From a bacterium (GTDB taxonomy: Bacteria > Bacillota > Clostridia > Lachnospirales > Lachnospiraceae), in NCBI GenBank assembly GCA_023664305.1, contig JAMPFT010000005.1, positions 106,364 through 170,363 of the forward strand: a DNA stretch of 64,000 nt. Direction: 5' to 3'. Under the pieces are notes generated by a model that saw only the letters and a program-made list of their open reading frames with translations, was not told the DNA's origin and did no database searches. Shown piece after piece: positions 25,074 through 34,469 of the stretch; position 1 is the first letter of the stretch, and the number at the start of each line of letters is the position of its first letter. The translations under genes were made by a program, and so were the position numbers.

Positions 25074-26603
25074 ATGAGAGAGAAACGGTTGACAAAGAAG
25101 ACAGCGCTCCCCAAAAGCCGGTCGTGGAAGGGCGGACGCAGGGTCAAGGCGGCCAAAACTGCCCTGGGGCTGGCGGCAGCGGTCGGAATGCTGCTCTTTT
25201 CCGGGCGGGAGGCTCAGGCCTCGGTCATGCCCTATGACACTTACAGCTATGACTGGTGGGGGGAGGATGTGCTTCAGCCCCATGCATACCTGTATCAGGA
25301 ATCCTACGCCGGGAACCGGTTCGGGACGGAATTGAAGACGCCTCAGGATCTGTTTTTCCGGGACGGCCTTCTGTACATAGCGGACACAGGGAACAACCGG
25401 ATATTGATTCTGACGGAGCAGGGCGAATATGCAGACGAGATCGCTGGAGGCCTGTCAGGTCCCCAGGGCGTATTCGTCACAGAGGAAGGCCATGTCTATG
25501 TGGCGGATTCGGGAAACGGAAGAATCGTTGAGTATGATGAAAGGAAAGCCGTCGTCAGAGAGATCGGGAGACCGCAGACGGAGCTGATCGACGCTTCCCA
25601 GAACTATGTGCCTACCAGGGTTGTGGTGGATCAGGCGGGAAGGATGTATGTAATTGCCTACGGTATCAACATGGGGCTGGTGGAGTTCAACGAATTCGGG
25701 GAATTTCAGGGTTTCATGGGAGCCACTCCGGTAACGGTATCTCCTTTTGAGTATATGTGGAAGACTTATTTTTCCACGGACGCCCAGAAGCAGAGGATGG
25801 AAACGATTATTCCCACGGAATACAGCAATATCTATGTGGATAAAACAAGCTTTGTTTACGCCACGATCAGCAATCTGTCGGAGGAAGACCATCTGAACGG
25901 AGCGGATGCGGTAAGACGTCTGAATCCCACCGGTACGGATGTGCTCCGGCGTCTGGGAAATTATGATATCATCGGCGACCTGTATTCCGCCTCCGACGAG
26001 GCGTCCTGGTCTTCCTTTACGGATATTGCCGCCACGGATTACGGCTGCTATTTTGTTTTAGACAATGCGGGAGGCAAGGTATTCTGTTACGACTATGACG
26101 GGAACTCCCTGTTTATCTTCGGAGGAACCGGGAGCAGGAGCGGAATGCTGCGCAATCCCACTTCGCTGGCGCTGAACGACGATCAGTCCCGGATTTATAT
26201 TCTGGACGCGCAGTTGGGAAGTATTCTTCGCTTCGATATCACGGAGTACGGCACGAGCCTGCTGGGGGCCATGAAAGCCCATTATACGGGGAATACGGAG
26301 GAGTCCGACCGGCTCTGGAAAGAGGTGCTGCGGGAGAACGCCAACAGCGAGGTCGCTTATATCGGTATGGGGAAGATTGCCATGCGGGAAGGCGACTATA
26401 AACAGGCGATGGATTATTTCAAGCTGGGCAACAGCAGGAAATATTATACCCGGGCGTTCGAATTTTACCGGAAGGAATTAATGCAGACGAGCTTTGCCAG
26501 GTATATGGGAGTCGCGATTGTCCTGATTGTAATCGGTCTGCTGGCGGTAGTCGGCGGAAAAATAAAAAGATGGGTAGGTGAGGTAAAGTGCAGAAATATC
26601 TGA
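25074..26603 (+). CDS. Secreted NHL-repeat protein with TPR and C-terminal membrane anchor
   Basis: About 509 residues. An N-terminal signal/anchor helix (about 25-48, ending GREAQA) is followed by six NHL/SMP-30-like blades (about 75-385), with typical FRDGLLYIADTGNNRI and GHVYVADSGNGRI blades. A short TPR-like pair follows (about 400-460; AYIGMGKIAMREGDYKQAMDYF), then a membrane helix at about 478-498 and a basic tail. It would expose a propeller outside the cell, anchored at both ends. The start at 25074 has GGGGGG at correct spacing; ATG 25068 abuts it. Overlaps the next gene by 16 bp. Confidence 0.82.
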   Translation: MREKRLTKKTALPKSRSWKGGRRVKAAKTALGLAAAVGMLLFSGREAQASVMPYDTYSYDWWGEDVLQPHAYLYQESYAGNRFGTELKTPQDLFFRDGLLYIADTGNNRILILTEQGEYADEIAGGLSGPQGVFVTEEGHVYVADSGNGRIVEYDERKAVVREIGRPQTELIDASQNYVPTRVVVDQAGRMYVIAYGINMGLVEFNEFGEFQGFMGATPVTVSPFEYMWKTYFSTDAQKQRMETIIPTEYSNIYVDKTSFVYATISNLSEEDHLNGADAVRRLNPTGTDVLRRLGNYDIIGDLYSASDEASWSSFTDIAATDYGCYFVLDNAGGKVFCYDYDGNSLFIFGGTGSRSGMLRNPTSLALNDDQSRIYILDAQLGSILRFDITEYGTSLLGAMKAHYTGNTEESDRLWKEVLRENANSEVAYIGMGKIAMREGDYKQAMDYFKLGNSRKYYTRAFEFYRKELMQTSFARYMGVAIVLIVIGLLAVVGGKIKRWVGEVKCRNI

Positions 26604-27211
26604 AGTCCATGGCTTACGGTTTCCATGTGATCACACATCCCTTCGACGGATTTTGGGATTTAAAGCGGGAGCATAGGGGTACTCTTGCGGCGGCAGTGAC
26701 CTTTGCCGCGCTGACGGTGCTCTTGCTGGTAGTCCGGAAACAGGGGACAGCCTTCCTGTTTAACACGAATCGGCTGGAAGATGTGGATATGATGGTGGAT
26801 ATTGTCACAGTGGCGCTGCTTTTTGTCCTTTGGTGTGTGGCAAACTGGTGCCTGACCTCGCTGATGGACGGCGAGGGAAAGATGCGGGATATTGCGATTT
26901 TTACCGGCTATTCCCTGCTTCCCATGCTGCTGATCCAGTTTCCGCTGGTTCTGGTGAGCCATGTGATTACGGCGGAGGAAGGAACCTTTTACTATGTGTT
27001 TACGGTCATCAGCTACGTCTGGACGGCGGCCCTGCTGCTGCTCGGCATGATGATCACCCATCAGTACAGCATGAAAAAGACCTTGCTGACCACAGTGCTC
27101 ACGCTGGTGGGGATGGCGATCATTCTGTTTATCGCGTTGCTGTTCTTCAGTGTGATACAGCAGTTCCTGACCTTTATCGTGACGGCTTATAAGGAAATCA
27201 GATACCGGTGA
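26588..27211 (+). CDS. Yip1-family integral membrane protein
   Basis: A 207-residue protein with five predicted membrane segments (about 32-50, 68-88, 110-135, 142-165, 175-200). The segment HPFDGFWDLKRE near the N-terminus and the later GYSLLP motif are typical of bacterial Yip1 (YIP1/DUF1282-like) proteins. It starts with GTG at 26588, inside the end of the NHL gene, after GGTGAGG, so the two are coupled. Function unknown; the tight overlap suggests a complex with the NHL protein. Confidence 0.8.
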   Translation: MQKYLKSMAYGFHVITHPFDGFWDLKREHRGTLAAAVTFAALTVLLLVVRKQGTAFLFNTNRLEDVDMMVDIVTVALLFVLWCVANWCLTSLMDGEGKMRDIAIFTGYSLLPMLLIQFPLVLVSHVITAEEGTFYYVFTVISYVWTAALLLLGMMITHQYSMKKTLLTTVLTLVGMAIILFIALLFFSVIQQFLTFIVTAYKEIRYR

Positions 27212-27232
27212 CGGAAGGGGGAAGAAGAGGAT

Positions 27233-29785
27233 ATGAGGAATAAGCTTTTCAAAAGAGCGGCGGGCATTCTGACGGGAATCGCTTTGCTTTGTACGCTGGC
27301 GCCTGCTCCGTCTGTCCGGGCGGCAGAACGGGAAATACCGGATCGCATGGAGCTGGTCGCGTCCAACGACAGCCTGGAGCTTTATCTGGATCGGGAGCTG
27401 GCGGATCTGGCGGTAAGGGTAAAGGCGACCGGGGACGTATGGTTTACCAATCCTCAGGAAGCCGATGAGGATCCCCTGGCCAGTAATTATTATAAGAACT
27501 TAATGAAATCCCAGTTCTCGATACGGTATTTTAACGCGAATGTCCAAGCCTCTGAAATGGACAGCTATACCGACGCGGTAGCGGAAGGACAGTTTGACGT
27601 GGAAGAAATCCGGGATGGCGTCAAAATCAGTTACCAAATGGGAGACGTGGCGGATAAATTTGTCCTTCCCCAGATTATCAGCGAGGAGCGTTACGCGTAT
27701 TACACAGGGCTGATGGACGAGAAGGACGCCAAAAACGTAGGGAGAAACTATCTGTATCTGAACCGGGAGGAGCTGACGGAGGATAAGCGTAAGGATTATC
27801 TGGAGAGATACCCGGTTTTGGAAGAATATCCGATTTACGTCCTGAAGGAAAGCGTAAAGGACTATAAGAAAGAGGAGTTGACGGAGTACTTTCAGGGGGC
27901 GGGCTACACGGTTCAGGAAATGGAGCAGGATAATCTGGCAAACGGCTATGAATCGACCAGCCGGAAGCCCTGGTTCAATATAGCGGTTTCCTATTATCTG
28001 GAAGGGGACGCCTTTGTGGCGGAGATCGATCCGGAGACCGTGGAATACGATACGGAGAAATATTATCTTGTGGATATTGATCTGCTGGAGTATTTCGGAG
28101 CGGGCTCCGCGGAGGAAGAGGGTTATCTCTTCGTCCCGGACGGCAGCGGGGCGCTGATTTATTTTGACAACGGTAAGCTCAGTGCCCCTGCTTATATTGG
28201 TTATGTCTACGGCGAGGACAAGACGAGCCAGGTTAACCTGACAAAGAAGCCTGAAATTGACCAGAGCGTGACGGTGCGTATGCCGGTATTCGGACTGAAA
28301 AAGGGGGACAGTGCCTTCTTCGCGATTGTGGAGGGCGGCGCGGCAGGTGCGGATATCAATGCGGCGTCCTCCGGCAAAACGGACAGCTATAATCAGGTGT
28401 ATGCGGGATTCAGCTATCTGACCTACGGCGCGATCTCCCTGGGGGATATGGTAGGCTCCAACAGCTTCCAGATGTATTCCCAGCCGGTGTTTCAGGAGAG
28501 CTTCAAGGTGCGCTACAGCTTCTTGAGCGGGGAAGAGGCAAATTACGCGGGGATGGCGTCTTATTATCAGGGATACCTGCAGGAACAGGGAGTCCTGGGC
28601 GAGCGGACGGAAGGCAGCGGGACGCCGCTCTACCTGAATTTTATCGGAGCCATCCGTAAATCGGAATCCGTCTTGGGAATCAAATGCAAGGTAACCCAGG
28701 AGCTGACCACTTATGAACAGGCGGCAGAAGCGGTAAGGGAGCTTGCCGCCGAAGGCGTGGAAAATATTAAGGTGGAATACAGCGGCTGGAGCAGCGGCGG
28801 GCTGCACGGAAAAGCGCCCGGCGGAACGAAGTCCTTAAGCTGTCTGAACGGCGGCGGGACGGATCTGGAGGATTTCCTCCGGGAGATGGAGAGCGCGGGG
28901 ATTCCGGTCTTCCATACGGCGCAGCTCCAGTATGTATACAGCGACGGAGCCTTCGACGGATACCGCCCGGAGAGCTATGCTCCCAGGTATTATGACAATA
29001 CCGTGGCGCGGGCGAACTCATACCTGATTCCGAACGGCATGAAAACGAATCAGGACAGGATCGAGATGATCAGTCCCTATTATGTAGGGGATATGGTGGA
29101 CAGCTTCCTGAAGAAAACGAAGAAATACGGGCTTACGGGTATTTCGGTAGAGGATCTGGCCAGCAACCTGTTCAGTGATTTTAACAACAGGCATTATGTG
29201 AACCGGCAGGAGGCGGCGGAGTATAACGGCGCCGCCATGGAGAAGCTTGCGGCAGGCTGCGGCGGAAATCTGCTTGGGAGCAATGCCAATGTATATGCCT
29301 GGAAGTATTTGTCGGATATCAAGAATGTGCCGCTCGACAGCAACCGTACCCAGCTGATCGACGACGCGGTTCCGTTTTACGAAATGGTGCTGCACGGTTA
29401 CCGGGACTATACCGGGGAACCGGTAAATCTTTCCGGCGACGTCAATACGATGCTTCTGAAAAGCGTAGAAGCCGGGGCGGGTCTTTCCTTTGAATGGATC
29501 TGCGGGGACAATTCTCTGCTGAAAAACACGGAATTTGACGGCTTGTATTCCGTCGGCTTTCAGGATTGGAAGGATACGGCGGTTCTTTCCTGGAGCAGGG
29601 TGAATGAAGCGATGGGAGACCTGAGAAGCCTGCGGATTATCGGGCATGAAAGACCTCAGACCGGCGTTACCTGCACGGTGTACGAGGACGGCACCCGAGT
29701 AATCGTGAATTACAACAAGTATGAGGTGACGTATCAGGGGAATACCGTGAAGGCGCAGGATTTTCTGGTGGTAAAGGAGGGGTGA
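27233..29785 (+). CDS. DUF5696 domain-containing secreted protein
   Basis: An 850-residue exported protein (signal peptide to about residue 31, cut after VRA). The first 450 residues are beta-rich; from about 470 the sequence looks like a TIM-barrel-type glycoside hydrolase half: TPLYLNFIGAIRKSESVLGI, a KVEYSGWSSGG strand, and a later GLTGISVEDLASNLFSD strand with acidic residues at its end. It corresponds to DUF5696 proteins, which commonly stand next to CUT1 permeases. Enzyme activity is plausible but unproven; candidate acids lie in the VEYSGW and VEDLAS strands. Stops one base before the next permease gene. Confidence 0.82.
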   Translation: MRNKLFKRAAGILTGIALLCTLAPAPSVRAAEREIPDRMELVASNDSLELYLDRELADLAVRVKATGDVWFTNPQEADEDPLASNYYKNLMKSQFSIRYFNANVQASEMDSYTDAVAEGQFDVEEIRDGVKISYQMGDVADKFVLPQIISEERYAYYTGLMDEKDAKNVGRNYLYLNREELTEDKRKDYLERYPVLEEYPIYVLKESVKDYKKEELTEYFQGAGYTVQEMEQDNLANGYESTSRKPWFNIAVSYYLEGDAFVAEIDPETVEYDTEKYYLVDIDLLEYFGAGSAEEEGYLFVPDGSGALIYFDNGKLSAPAYIGYVYGEDKTSQVNLTKKPEIDQSVTVRMPVFGLKKGDSAFFAIVEGGAAGADINAASSGKTDSYNQVYAGFSYLTYGAISLGDMVGSNSFQMYSQPVFQESFKVRYSFLSGEEANYAGMASYYQGYLQEQGVLGERTEGSGTPLYLNFIGAIRKSESVLGIKCKVTQELTTYEQAAEAVRELAAEGVENIKVEYSGWSSGGLHGKAPGGTKSLSCLNGGGTDLEDFLREMESAGIPVFHTAQLQYVYSDGAFDGYRPESYAPRYYDNTVARANSYLIPNGMKTNQDRIEMISPYYVGDMVDSFLKKTKKYGLTGISVEDLASNLFSDFNNRHYVNRQEAAEYNGAAMEKLAAGCGGNLLGSNANVYAWKYLSDIKNVPLDSNRTQLIDDAVPFYEMVLHGYRDYTGEPVNLSGDVNTMLLKSVEAGAGLSFEWICGDNSLLKNTEFDGLYSVGFQDWKDTAVLSWSRVNEAMGDLRSLRIIGHERPQTGVTCTVYEDGTRVIVNYNKYEVTYQGNTVKAQDFLVVKEG

Positions 29786-29786
29786 T

Positions 29787-30719
29787 ATGGGACTGTTTCA
29801 TAAGGTGAACGGGAAGAGGAGGCTGACGCTTCAGGGAAAAGAGGCTGTGGCGGGATATCTGTTCGCAATCCCTTTTCTGATCGGTTTTTTTGGGCTGTTT
29901 CTTCCCATGGTACTGAAATCAGTGCAGTTCAGCTTCAGCAATATGACGGTGGGGACGAGCGGTTATGTGCTGTCAAGGGCGGCGAATAACGGACTGGAGC
30001 ACTATATCAGGGCTCTCACTATAGATCCGGACTTTAACCGGAAGCTTCTGGAAGCGGTAAAGGATATGGCGGTAAATGTCCCGCTGATTATCATCTTCAG
30101 CTTTTTCGCGGCCAACCTGCTGAATCAGAAGTTCCGGGGAAGGGGAATTGCCCGAAGCGTCTTTTTCCTTCCGGTGATTCTGACCTCCGGAATCGTGCTG
30201 GGAATCGAGTCCTCGGATCTGCTGCAGACGACTCTGGGGCCTGAGGGGATGCTCTCGGCGGACGACGCGAATACCGTGTTCAATGTTGCGGGGTTCCTGC
30301 TGAATTATACGAATCTCCCTTCCGGGATCGTTATGTATCTGTCGCAGGCCGTGCTGGGGATTTATGACATTGTGATTTCCTCAGGCGTCCAGATATTGAT
30401 CTTTCTGGCGGGGCTGCAGGGAATCTCGCCCAGCCTGTATGAAGCTTCCAATATGGAAGGCGCTACGGCCTGGGAAAATTTCTGGAAAATTACTTTTCCC
30501 ATGATCAGTCCGCTGATTCTGGTAAATTCGATTTATACCATCATCGACTCCTTTACCAGCGCCAACAATGAGCTGATGGAGGTCATCAAGAAGACCATAT
30601 TCAGTGAAGTAAAATACGGCTACGGTTCCGCTATGTCCTGGATCTACTTCCTGGTCATCGGAGTGATTATCTGTATTGTGGGCGGCATTATCGGTAAACG
30701 GGTATTTTATATGGATTAG
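29787..30719 (+). CDS. Sugar ABC transporter permease, CUT1 MalF-type (second pair)
   Basis: A 310-residue permease with six membrane segments and the EAA loop EASNMEGATAWENFWKITFP. It is preceded by AAGGAGGGGTGAT inside the end of the DUF5696 gene. It is divergent from the permease at 23250, so this is a second transport system rather than a duplicate. Confidence 0.92.
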   Translation: MGLFHKVNGKRRLTLQGKEAVAGYLFAIPFLIGFFGLFLPMVLKSVQFSFSNMTVGTSGYVLSRAANNGLEHYIRALTIDPDFNRKLLEAVKDMAVNVPLIIIFSFFAANLLNQKFRGRGIARSVFFLPVILTSGIVLGIESSDLLQTTLGPEGMLSADDANTVFNVAGFLLNYTNLPSGIVMYLSQAVLGIYDIVISSGVQILIFLAGLQGISPSLYEASNMEGATAWENFWKITFPMISPLILVNSIYTIIDSFTSANNELMEVIKKTIFSEVKYGYGSAMSWIYFLVIGVIICIVGGIIGKRVFYMD

Positions 30720-30729
30720 GGGGGCTAAA

Positions 30730-31794
30730 ATGCAGATGAAAGCGCTTTCTGTAGGAAGAGGGGGTTCCGCAGGGAAGGAAAATCCCATGGGAAAGAGGAA
30801 TCCCGTAGGAAGAGGGAACTTCATGGAAAAACACGGAATAAAAAGGAATCGCAGAAAAATGACGACGGCCCGGCTGGGACGGCTCGCCGTGGCAATCGTC
30901 CGGGGCGTCATCATATTCGGTATCTGCTTTGTTATTTTGTATCCGATTTATTTAAAGCTGAGCGTTTCCCTGATGGCCGAAAAGGATCTGTATGACGCCA
31001 CGGTGAAATACATTCCCCGGAATTTTACGCTGGATAATTATAAAAAAGTTCTGGAAGGCCTGGATTACTGGAAGAGCTTCCTGAACACGACGATTCTGTC
31101 GGCGGGGGTTTCCCTGCTTCAGATGATTGCCTGTATGCTGACGGCGTACAGCTTTGCCAGATTCCGTTTCCCGGGGAAAAAGCTGTTGTTCGGGTGCGTG
31201 ATCCTTTCTCTGATCGTGCCGCCTCAGATCGTGATGCTGCCCATGTTTATGAAGTTTCGGTTTTTTGATATCTTTCATATTTTCGAGGCGGTCACGGGCA
31301 GCTCGCTGAACCTGATCGATACGCCCTGGCCTATGCTGATCCAGGCGGTTACCTGTACCGGGTTCAAGAACGGATTATATATTTATATGCTGAGGCAGTT
31401 CTTTAAGGGAATGCCCAAGGAGCTGGAGGAGGCGGCGTTTGTGGACGGCTGCGGGAAGCTCCGCACCTTTGTTCAGATTATGGTGCCCAGCGCGGTTCCC
31501 ATGATGGTAACGGTATTTCTCTTCGGCTTCGTATGGCAGTGGACGGATTCCTTCTACACGAATATGTATCTGCCCAAGGCGGCACTTTTTGCCAACAACC
31601 TTAATTCTCTGGCGGCGGTGCTGAACAAGCAGTATTCGGATATGGGCGGAAGCATGAATTTTGTCAGTCCCGCGTTTGCGTCCCAGATGAACAATACCGG
31701 AAGTCTGCTGGTCATCCTGCCTCTGATTTTGCTCTATCTGGTCTGCCAGAAGTATTTTGTGGAGGGAATCGAGCGTTCCGGTATCGTAGGGTAA
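30730..31794 (+). CDS. Carbohydrate ABC transporter permease, CUT1 MalG-type (second pair)
   Basis: A 354-residue permease; EAA loop EAAFVDGCGKLRTFVQIMVP. The N-terminal 50 residues are an unusual basic, Gly/Arg-rich extension with GKxNPxG-type repeats before the first membrane segment (about 58-80). Since such extensions are rare in MalG-type proteins, the true start could be an internal ATG (30783 or 30823), but the GGGGGG ribosome site favours 30730. Confidence 0.88.
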   Translation: MQMKALSVGRGGSAGKENPMGKRNPVGRGNFMEKHGIKRNRRKMTTARLGRLAVAIVRGVIIFGICFVILYPIYLKLSVSLMAEKDLYDATVKYIPRNFTLDNYKKVLEGLDYWKSFLNTTILSAGVSLLQMIACMLTAYSFARFRFPGKKLLFGCVILSLIVPPQIVMLPMFMKFRFFDIFHIFEAVTGSSLNLIDTPWPMLIQAVTCTGFKNGLYIYMLRQFFKGMPKELEEAAFVDGCGKLRTFVQIMVPSAVPMMVTVFLFGFVWQWTDSFYTNMYLPKAALFANNLNSLAAVLNKQYSDMGGSMNFVSPAFASQMNNTGSLLVILPLILLYLVCQKYFVEGIERSGIVG

Positions 31795-31874
31795 ACGGTA
31801 GCTTTATCACGGTGGTAGGGCCTGTTTCGGCTTTATCATATACATTAACACTTTCAGGAAAGGAAGGAGAATTT

Positions 31875-33377
31875 ATGAAAAAGAAGGTATTGGCACTTCT
31901 GCTGGCGACGGCAATGACGCTGGCAGCGACAGGATGCGGCGATTCGCCGGAACCGGGTTCCACGCCGGAATCTCAGGAGAGCGGCGATTCCTCCGCGCCG
32001 ACGGAGGAAAGCCCGGAGGCGTCTTCCCCGGAAACGCCCGCGGAGCCGGAGTATGATTTCGGAGGCAGAACGTTCCGGATCGGATCTTATCATGATATGA
32101 GCCCGGATCCGGAGGGCAGTGATCTGGATCAGGCTTATGCGGAGCGCATTGAGTATGTGGAGCAGAATTATAACTGCAACATTGAGTTTGTGGTTGTGGG
32201 AGGAGGAAACGACGAGATCATCAATAATTATGTGACCTCCGTGCTTTCCGGCGATCCCTGCTGCGACGCCGGATATATCCTCAGCTACCGTTTGCTGCCG
32301 GCTCTGATCGAGGGCGGTATTGCTCAGCCCATCAGTGACCTGGGCGTGGTGGATTTCTCGGCGCCCTGGTACGATCCCGCAGGCATCGAGGCGGCAACCT
32401 ACAAGGGAAAACAGTACGGCCTGGCAAAGAGAGGCGCAGGCGTACAATACGGCATTTTCTGGAACAAGACACTGTTTGACCGTTATAACCTGCCTGATCT
32501 GTATGAGCTGTACGAGAAAGGCGAGTGGACCTGGGACAAGTTCAGGGAGATTGCGCTTGCGGGAAATCAGGACACGGACGGCGACGGAGAGTACGATATC
32601 TGGGGCTTTAACCAGAGAGAAAATCTGATCTGGAGCTTTATGTCTTCCAACGGAGCGGACGCGGTAAAGAAGACGGCCGACGGCGTGGAGCTGGCGCTGG
32701 ATACTCCGGAAGCAAAGGAAGCGCTGGAGTTTTATGCGGACTTTATGCAGAACGTGCCTCATATGAAGGGCTGGCAGGGCGACTGGCAGAGCCAGATCTG
32801 GAGCTTCCGGGACGGAACCTCCTGCATGTGCTACGAGGCGTGGTGGATTGCAAACAGCTACCTGAACGCGGATCCGGCGAACGACCGGGAGGGTATGCAG
32901 GATGATTGGGGCTTTGTTCCTTTCCCGATGGGACCCAGCGGAACCGAGTATGTTTCTTACGGAAAAGAGTCGGATCCCTGGTTTATCCTGAACGGCGTCG
33001 AAAAGCCGGAAGAGGTTGCGCAGGTGATCGACCTGATCTTCCAGTATGAGGAGACCGAGGAAGACTGGGATGAGGCGATTATGGCTCAGTTCGAGAAGAA
33101 CGCGGAGGACTCTACCGCGGTGGAGATCTGTCTTGGCCTGAGTACGAAGAATAAGATTTCTCCTCTGATGGGCTTTACGAATCTGAATAATATGCTCAAC
33201 AGCATGATGGATAGTCTGGGCAACGGCGAGACGACCCCGGACACTGCCTTGGAGGCGAACCGTGCGGCCCTGGAAGCGGCGATCGAGGACATCAAGACCC
33301 ACGATTACGGCGCGGATATGCAGCAGCAGATGGAAGACTTCCTGAATCCGGAGGAAGAGGAACAGCCCGCAGAATAA
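31875..33377 (+). CDS. Extracellular solute-binding lipoprotein (second transporter)
   Basis: A 500-residue lipoprotein (ATG 31875 after GGAAGGAGAATTT; lipobox AATGC, Cys21) with a Ser/Glu/Pro-rich linker to about residue 60. The mature part is a family 1 solute-binding fold, with GRTFRIGSY, a DAGYILSYRLLP strand, GVQYGIFWNKTLFDRYNLPD and a late DPWFILNGVEKPEEV. It belongs with the permeases at 29787 and 30730. A strong terminator 15 bp downstream ends the long operon. Confidence 0.9.
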   Translation: MKKKVLALLLATAMTLAATGCGDSPEPGSTPESQESGDSSAPTEESPEASSPETPAEPEYDFGGRTFRIGSYHDMSPDPEGSDLDQAYAERIEYVEQNYNCNIEFVVVGGGNDEIINNYVTSVLSGDPCCDAGYILSYRLLPALIEGGIAQPISDLGVVDFSAPWYDPAGIEAATYKGKQYGLAKRGAGVQYGIFWNKTLFDRYNLPDLYELYEKGEWTWDKFREIALAGNQDTDGDGEYDIWGFNQRENLIWSFMSSNGADAVKKTADGVELALDTPEAKEALEFYADFMQNVPHMKGWQGDWQSQIWSFRDGTSCMCYEAWWIANSYLNADPANDREGMQDDWGFVPFPMGPSGTEYVSYGKESDPWFILNGVEKPEEVAQVIDLIFQYEETEEDWDEAIMAQFEKNAEDSTAVEICLGLSTKNKISPLMGFTNLNNMLNSMMDSLGNGETTPDTALEANRAALEAAIEDIKTHDYGADMQQQMEDFLNPEEEEQPAE

Positions 33378-33392
33378 TATTGCAAAAAAACG

Positions 33393-33425
33393 GCAGGCAG
33401 CGAAGGTGACTTCGCTGCCTGCTTT
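33393..33425 (+). terminator. Strong terminator closing the glycan-uptake operon
   Basis: GCAGGCAGCGAAG pairs perfectly with CTTCGCTGCCTGC around a GTGA tetraloop and is followed by TTTGCT. The U-tract is short but the stem is 13 bp. Confidence 0.75.
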
Positions 33426-33572
33426 GCTGTATTGCGGGAGTTGACACTGTTTGCGGGCGGGCTTTTTGAGAAATTGACACTTCCGGGGAACACTGGCGGC
33501 GTGAGGTGTTTCGAAAAATCGAATCCGCATTGTCCGGAGGAGAAAGGAGGAGAAAATAATCTGCGGGAAGTC

Positions 33573-33599
33573 TAAAGTATTTTCTGCCGCTGCCGATAA
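33573..33599 (+). promoter_or_regulatory. Sigma-28 (FliA/SigD) promoter of the flgM operon
   Basis: TAAA (33573-33576), 15 bp, then GCCGATAA (33592-33599). This matches the flagellar sigma consensus TAAA-N15-GCCGATAT at all but one base. Located 54 bp before flgM. Confidence 0.85.
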
Positions 33600-33653
33600 A
33601 CATTATAGAAATCAATGTAAGAACAACCGGAGTGAGGGAAGGAGGGATCCTTG

Positions 33654-33929
33654 ATGCGTATTGAGGCATATACTCAGGTACAGCAACTGTATCAGACAAA
33701 AAAGATCAAGCAGACGCAGAAGACGGAAAGCGTGTCCCATGCGGATCAGGTGCAGATCAGCAGTCTGGGAAAGGATTTTCAGACGGCGAAGACGGCGGTT
33801 GCCGCAAGCCCTGATGTCAGGGAGGAACTGACAGCAAAGCTCAAGGCACAGGTGAAGAACGGCACATATCATGTGGATCATTCGGCCTTTGCAGAAAAGC
33901 TTTTGCAGAAATATGAGGAAATGAGGTAG
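33654..33929 (+). CDS. flgM: Anti-sigma-28 factor FlgM
   Basis: A 91-residue protein. N-terminal half unstructured and Lys/Gln-rich; the C-terminal helices carry the FlgM pattern (VQISSLGKDFQTAKTAVAASPDVRE, then VKNGTYHVD and FAEKLL). It should hold the flagellar sigma factor inactive until it is secreted through the finished hook-basal body. ATG 33654 follows GGAGGGATCC. First gene of the late flagellar operon, 8 bp before flgN. Confidence 0.9.
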   Translation: MRIEAYTQVQQLYQTKKIKQTQKTESVSHADQVQISSLGKDFQTAKTAVAASPDVREELTAKLKAQVKNGTYHVDHSAFAEKLLQKYEEMR

Positions 33930-33937
33930 GAAGTCCC

Positions 33938-34456
33938 GTGGCAAGTCTGATGGAATGCCTGATAGAGGTGCTTGAACAGGAAAGCAAGGAATATGAGGGA
34001 CTTCTGAGCCTGTCTCAGAAAAAGACGCCGATCATCGTAAGCGGTGATCTGCAGGAATTACAAAAAATCACGGATGATGAACAGGAGCTGGTAAGCAGGA
34101 TTTCCCGCCTGGAAAAAAAGCGTGCGGAGACTACTGCGGATATCGCCAATGTATTGAACAGGGACGTCAAAAACTTAAAGCTTACCAATCTGATCGAGAT
34201 GATGGCTGCAAGGCCGGCGGAGCAGCAAAAGCTGGCGGCAGTCCACGACAGATTGCAGCGGGGGGTGCGGGAACTGCAGCGCACCAATGAACAGAACAGA
34301 GAATTGCTGACAAATGCGCTGGAGATGGTGGAGTTTGAGATGAATCTTCTCCAGGCATCCAAGGCGGCGCCGGAGACAGCGAATTATACACGGGGAGCGT
34401 ACAACACCGGCGAGACCATGGGTGTTTCCAGCAGAGGATTTGACGCCAAACAGTGA
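33938..34456 (+). CDS. flgN: Flagellar chaperone FlgN
   Basis: A 172-residue, largely helical coiled-coil protein, starting with GTG after TAGGAAG. The position between flgM and flgK and the pattern (LIEVLEQESKEYEGLL, QELQKITDDEQELV) identify it as the FlgN export chaperone for the hook-junction proteins FlgK and FlgL. Confidence 0.85.
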   Translation: MASLMECLIEVLEQESKEYEGLLSLSQKKTPIIVSGDLQELQKITDDEQELVSRISRLEKKRAETTADIANVLNRDVKNLKLTNLIEMMAARPAEQQKLAAVHDRLQRGVRELQRTNEQNRELLTNALEMVEFEMNLLQASKAAPETANYTRGAYNTGETMGVSSRGFDAKQ

Positions 34457-34469
34457 CAGAGGTGATATT

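Noticed and set aside
31854-33530. 558-codon minus-strand frame opposite the second solute-binding gene
   Set aside because: No family likeness, Arg/His/Leu-biased composition, spans the terminator of the plus-strand operon.
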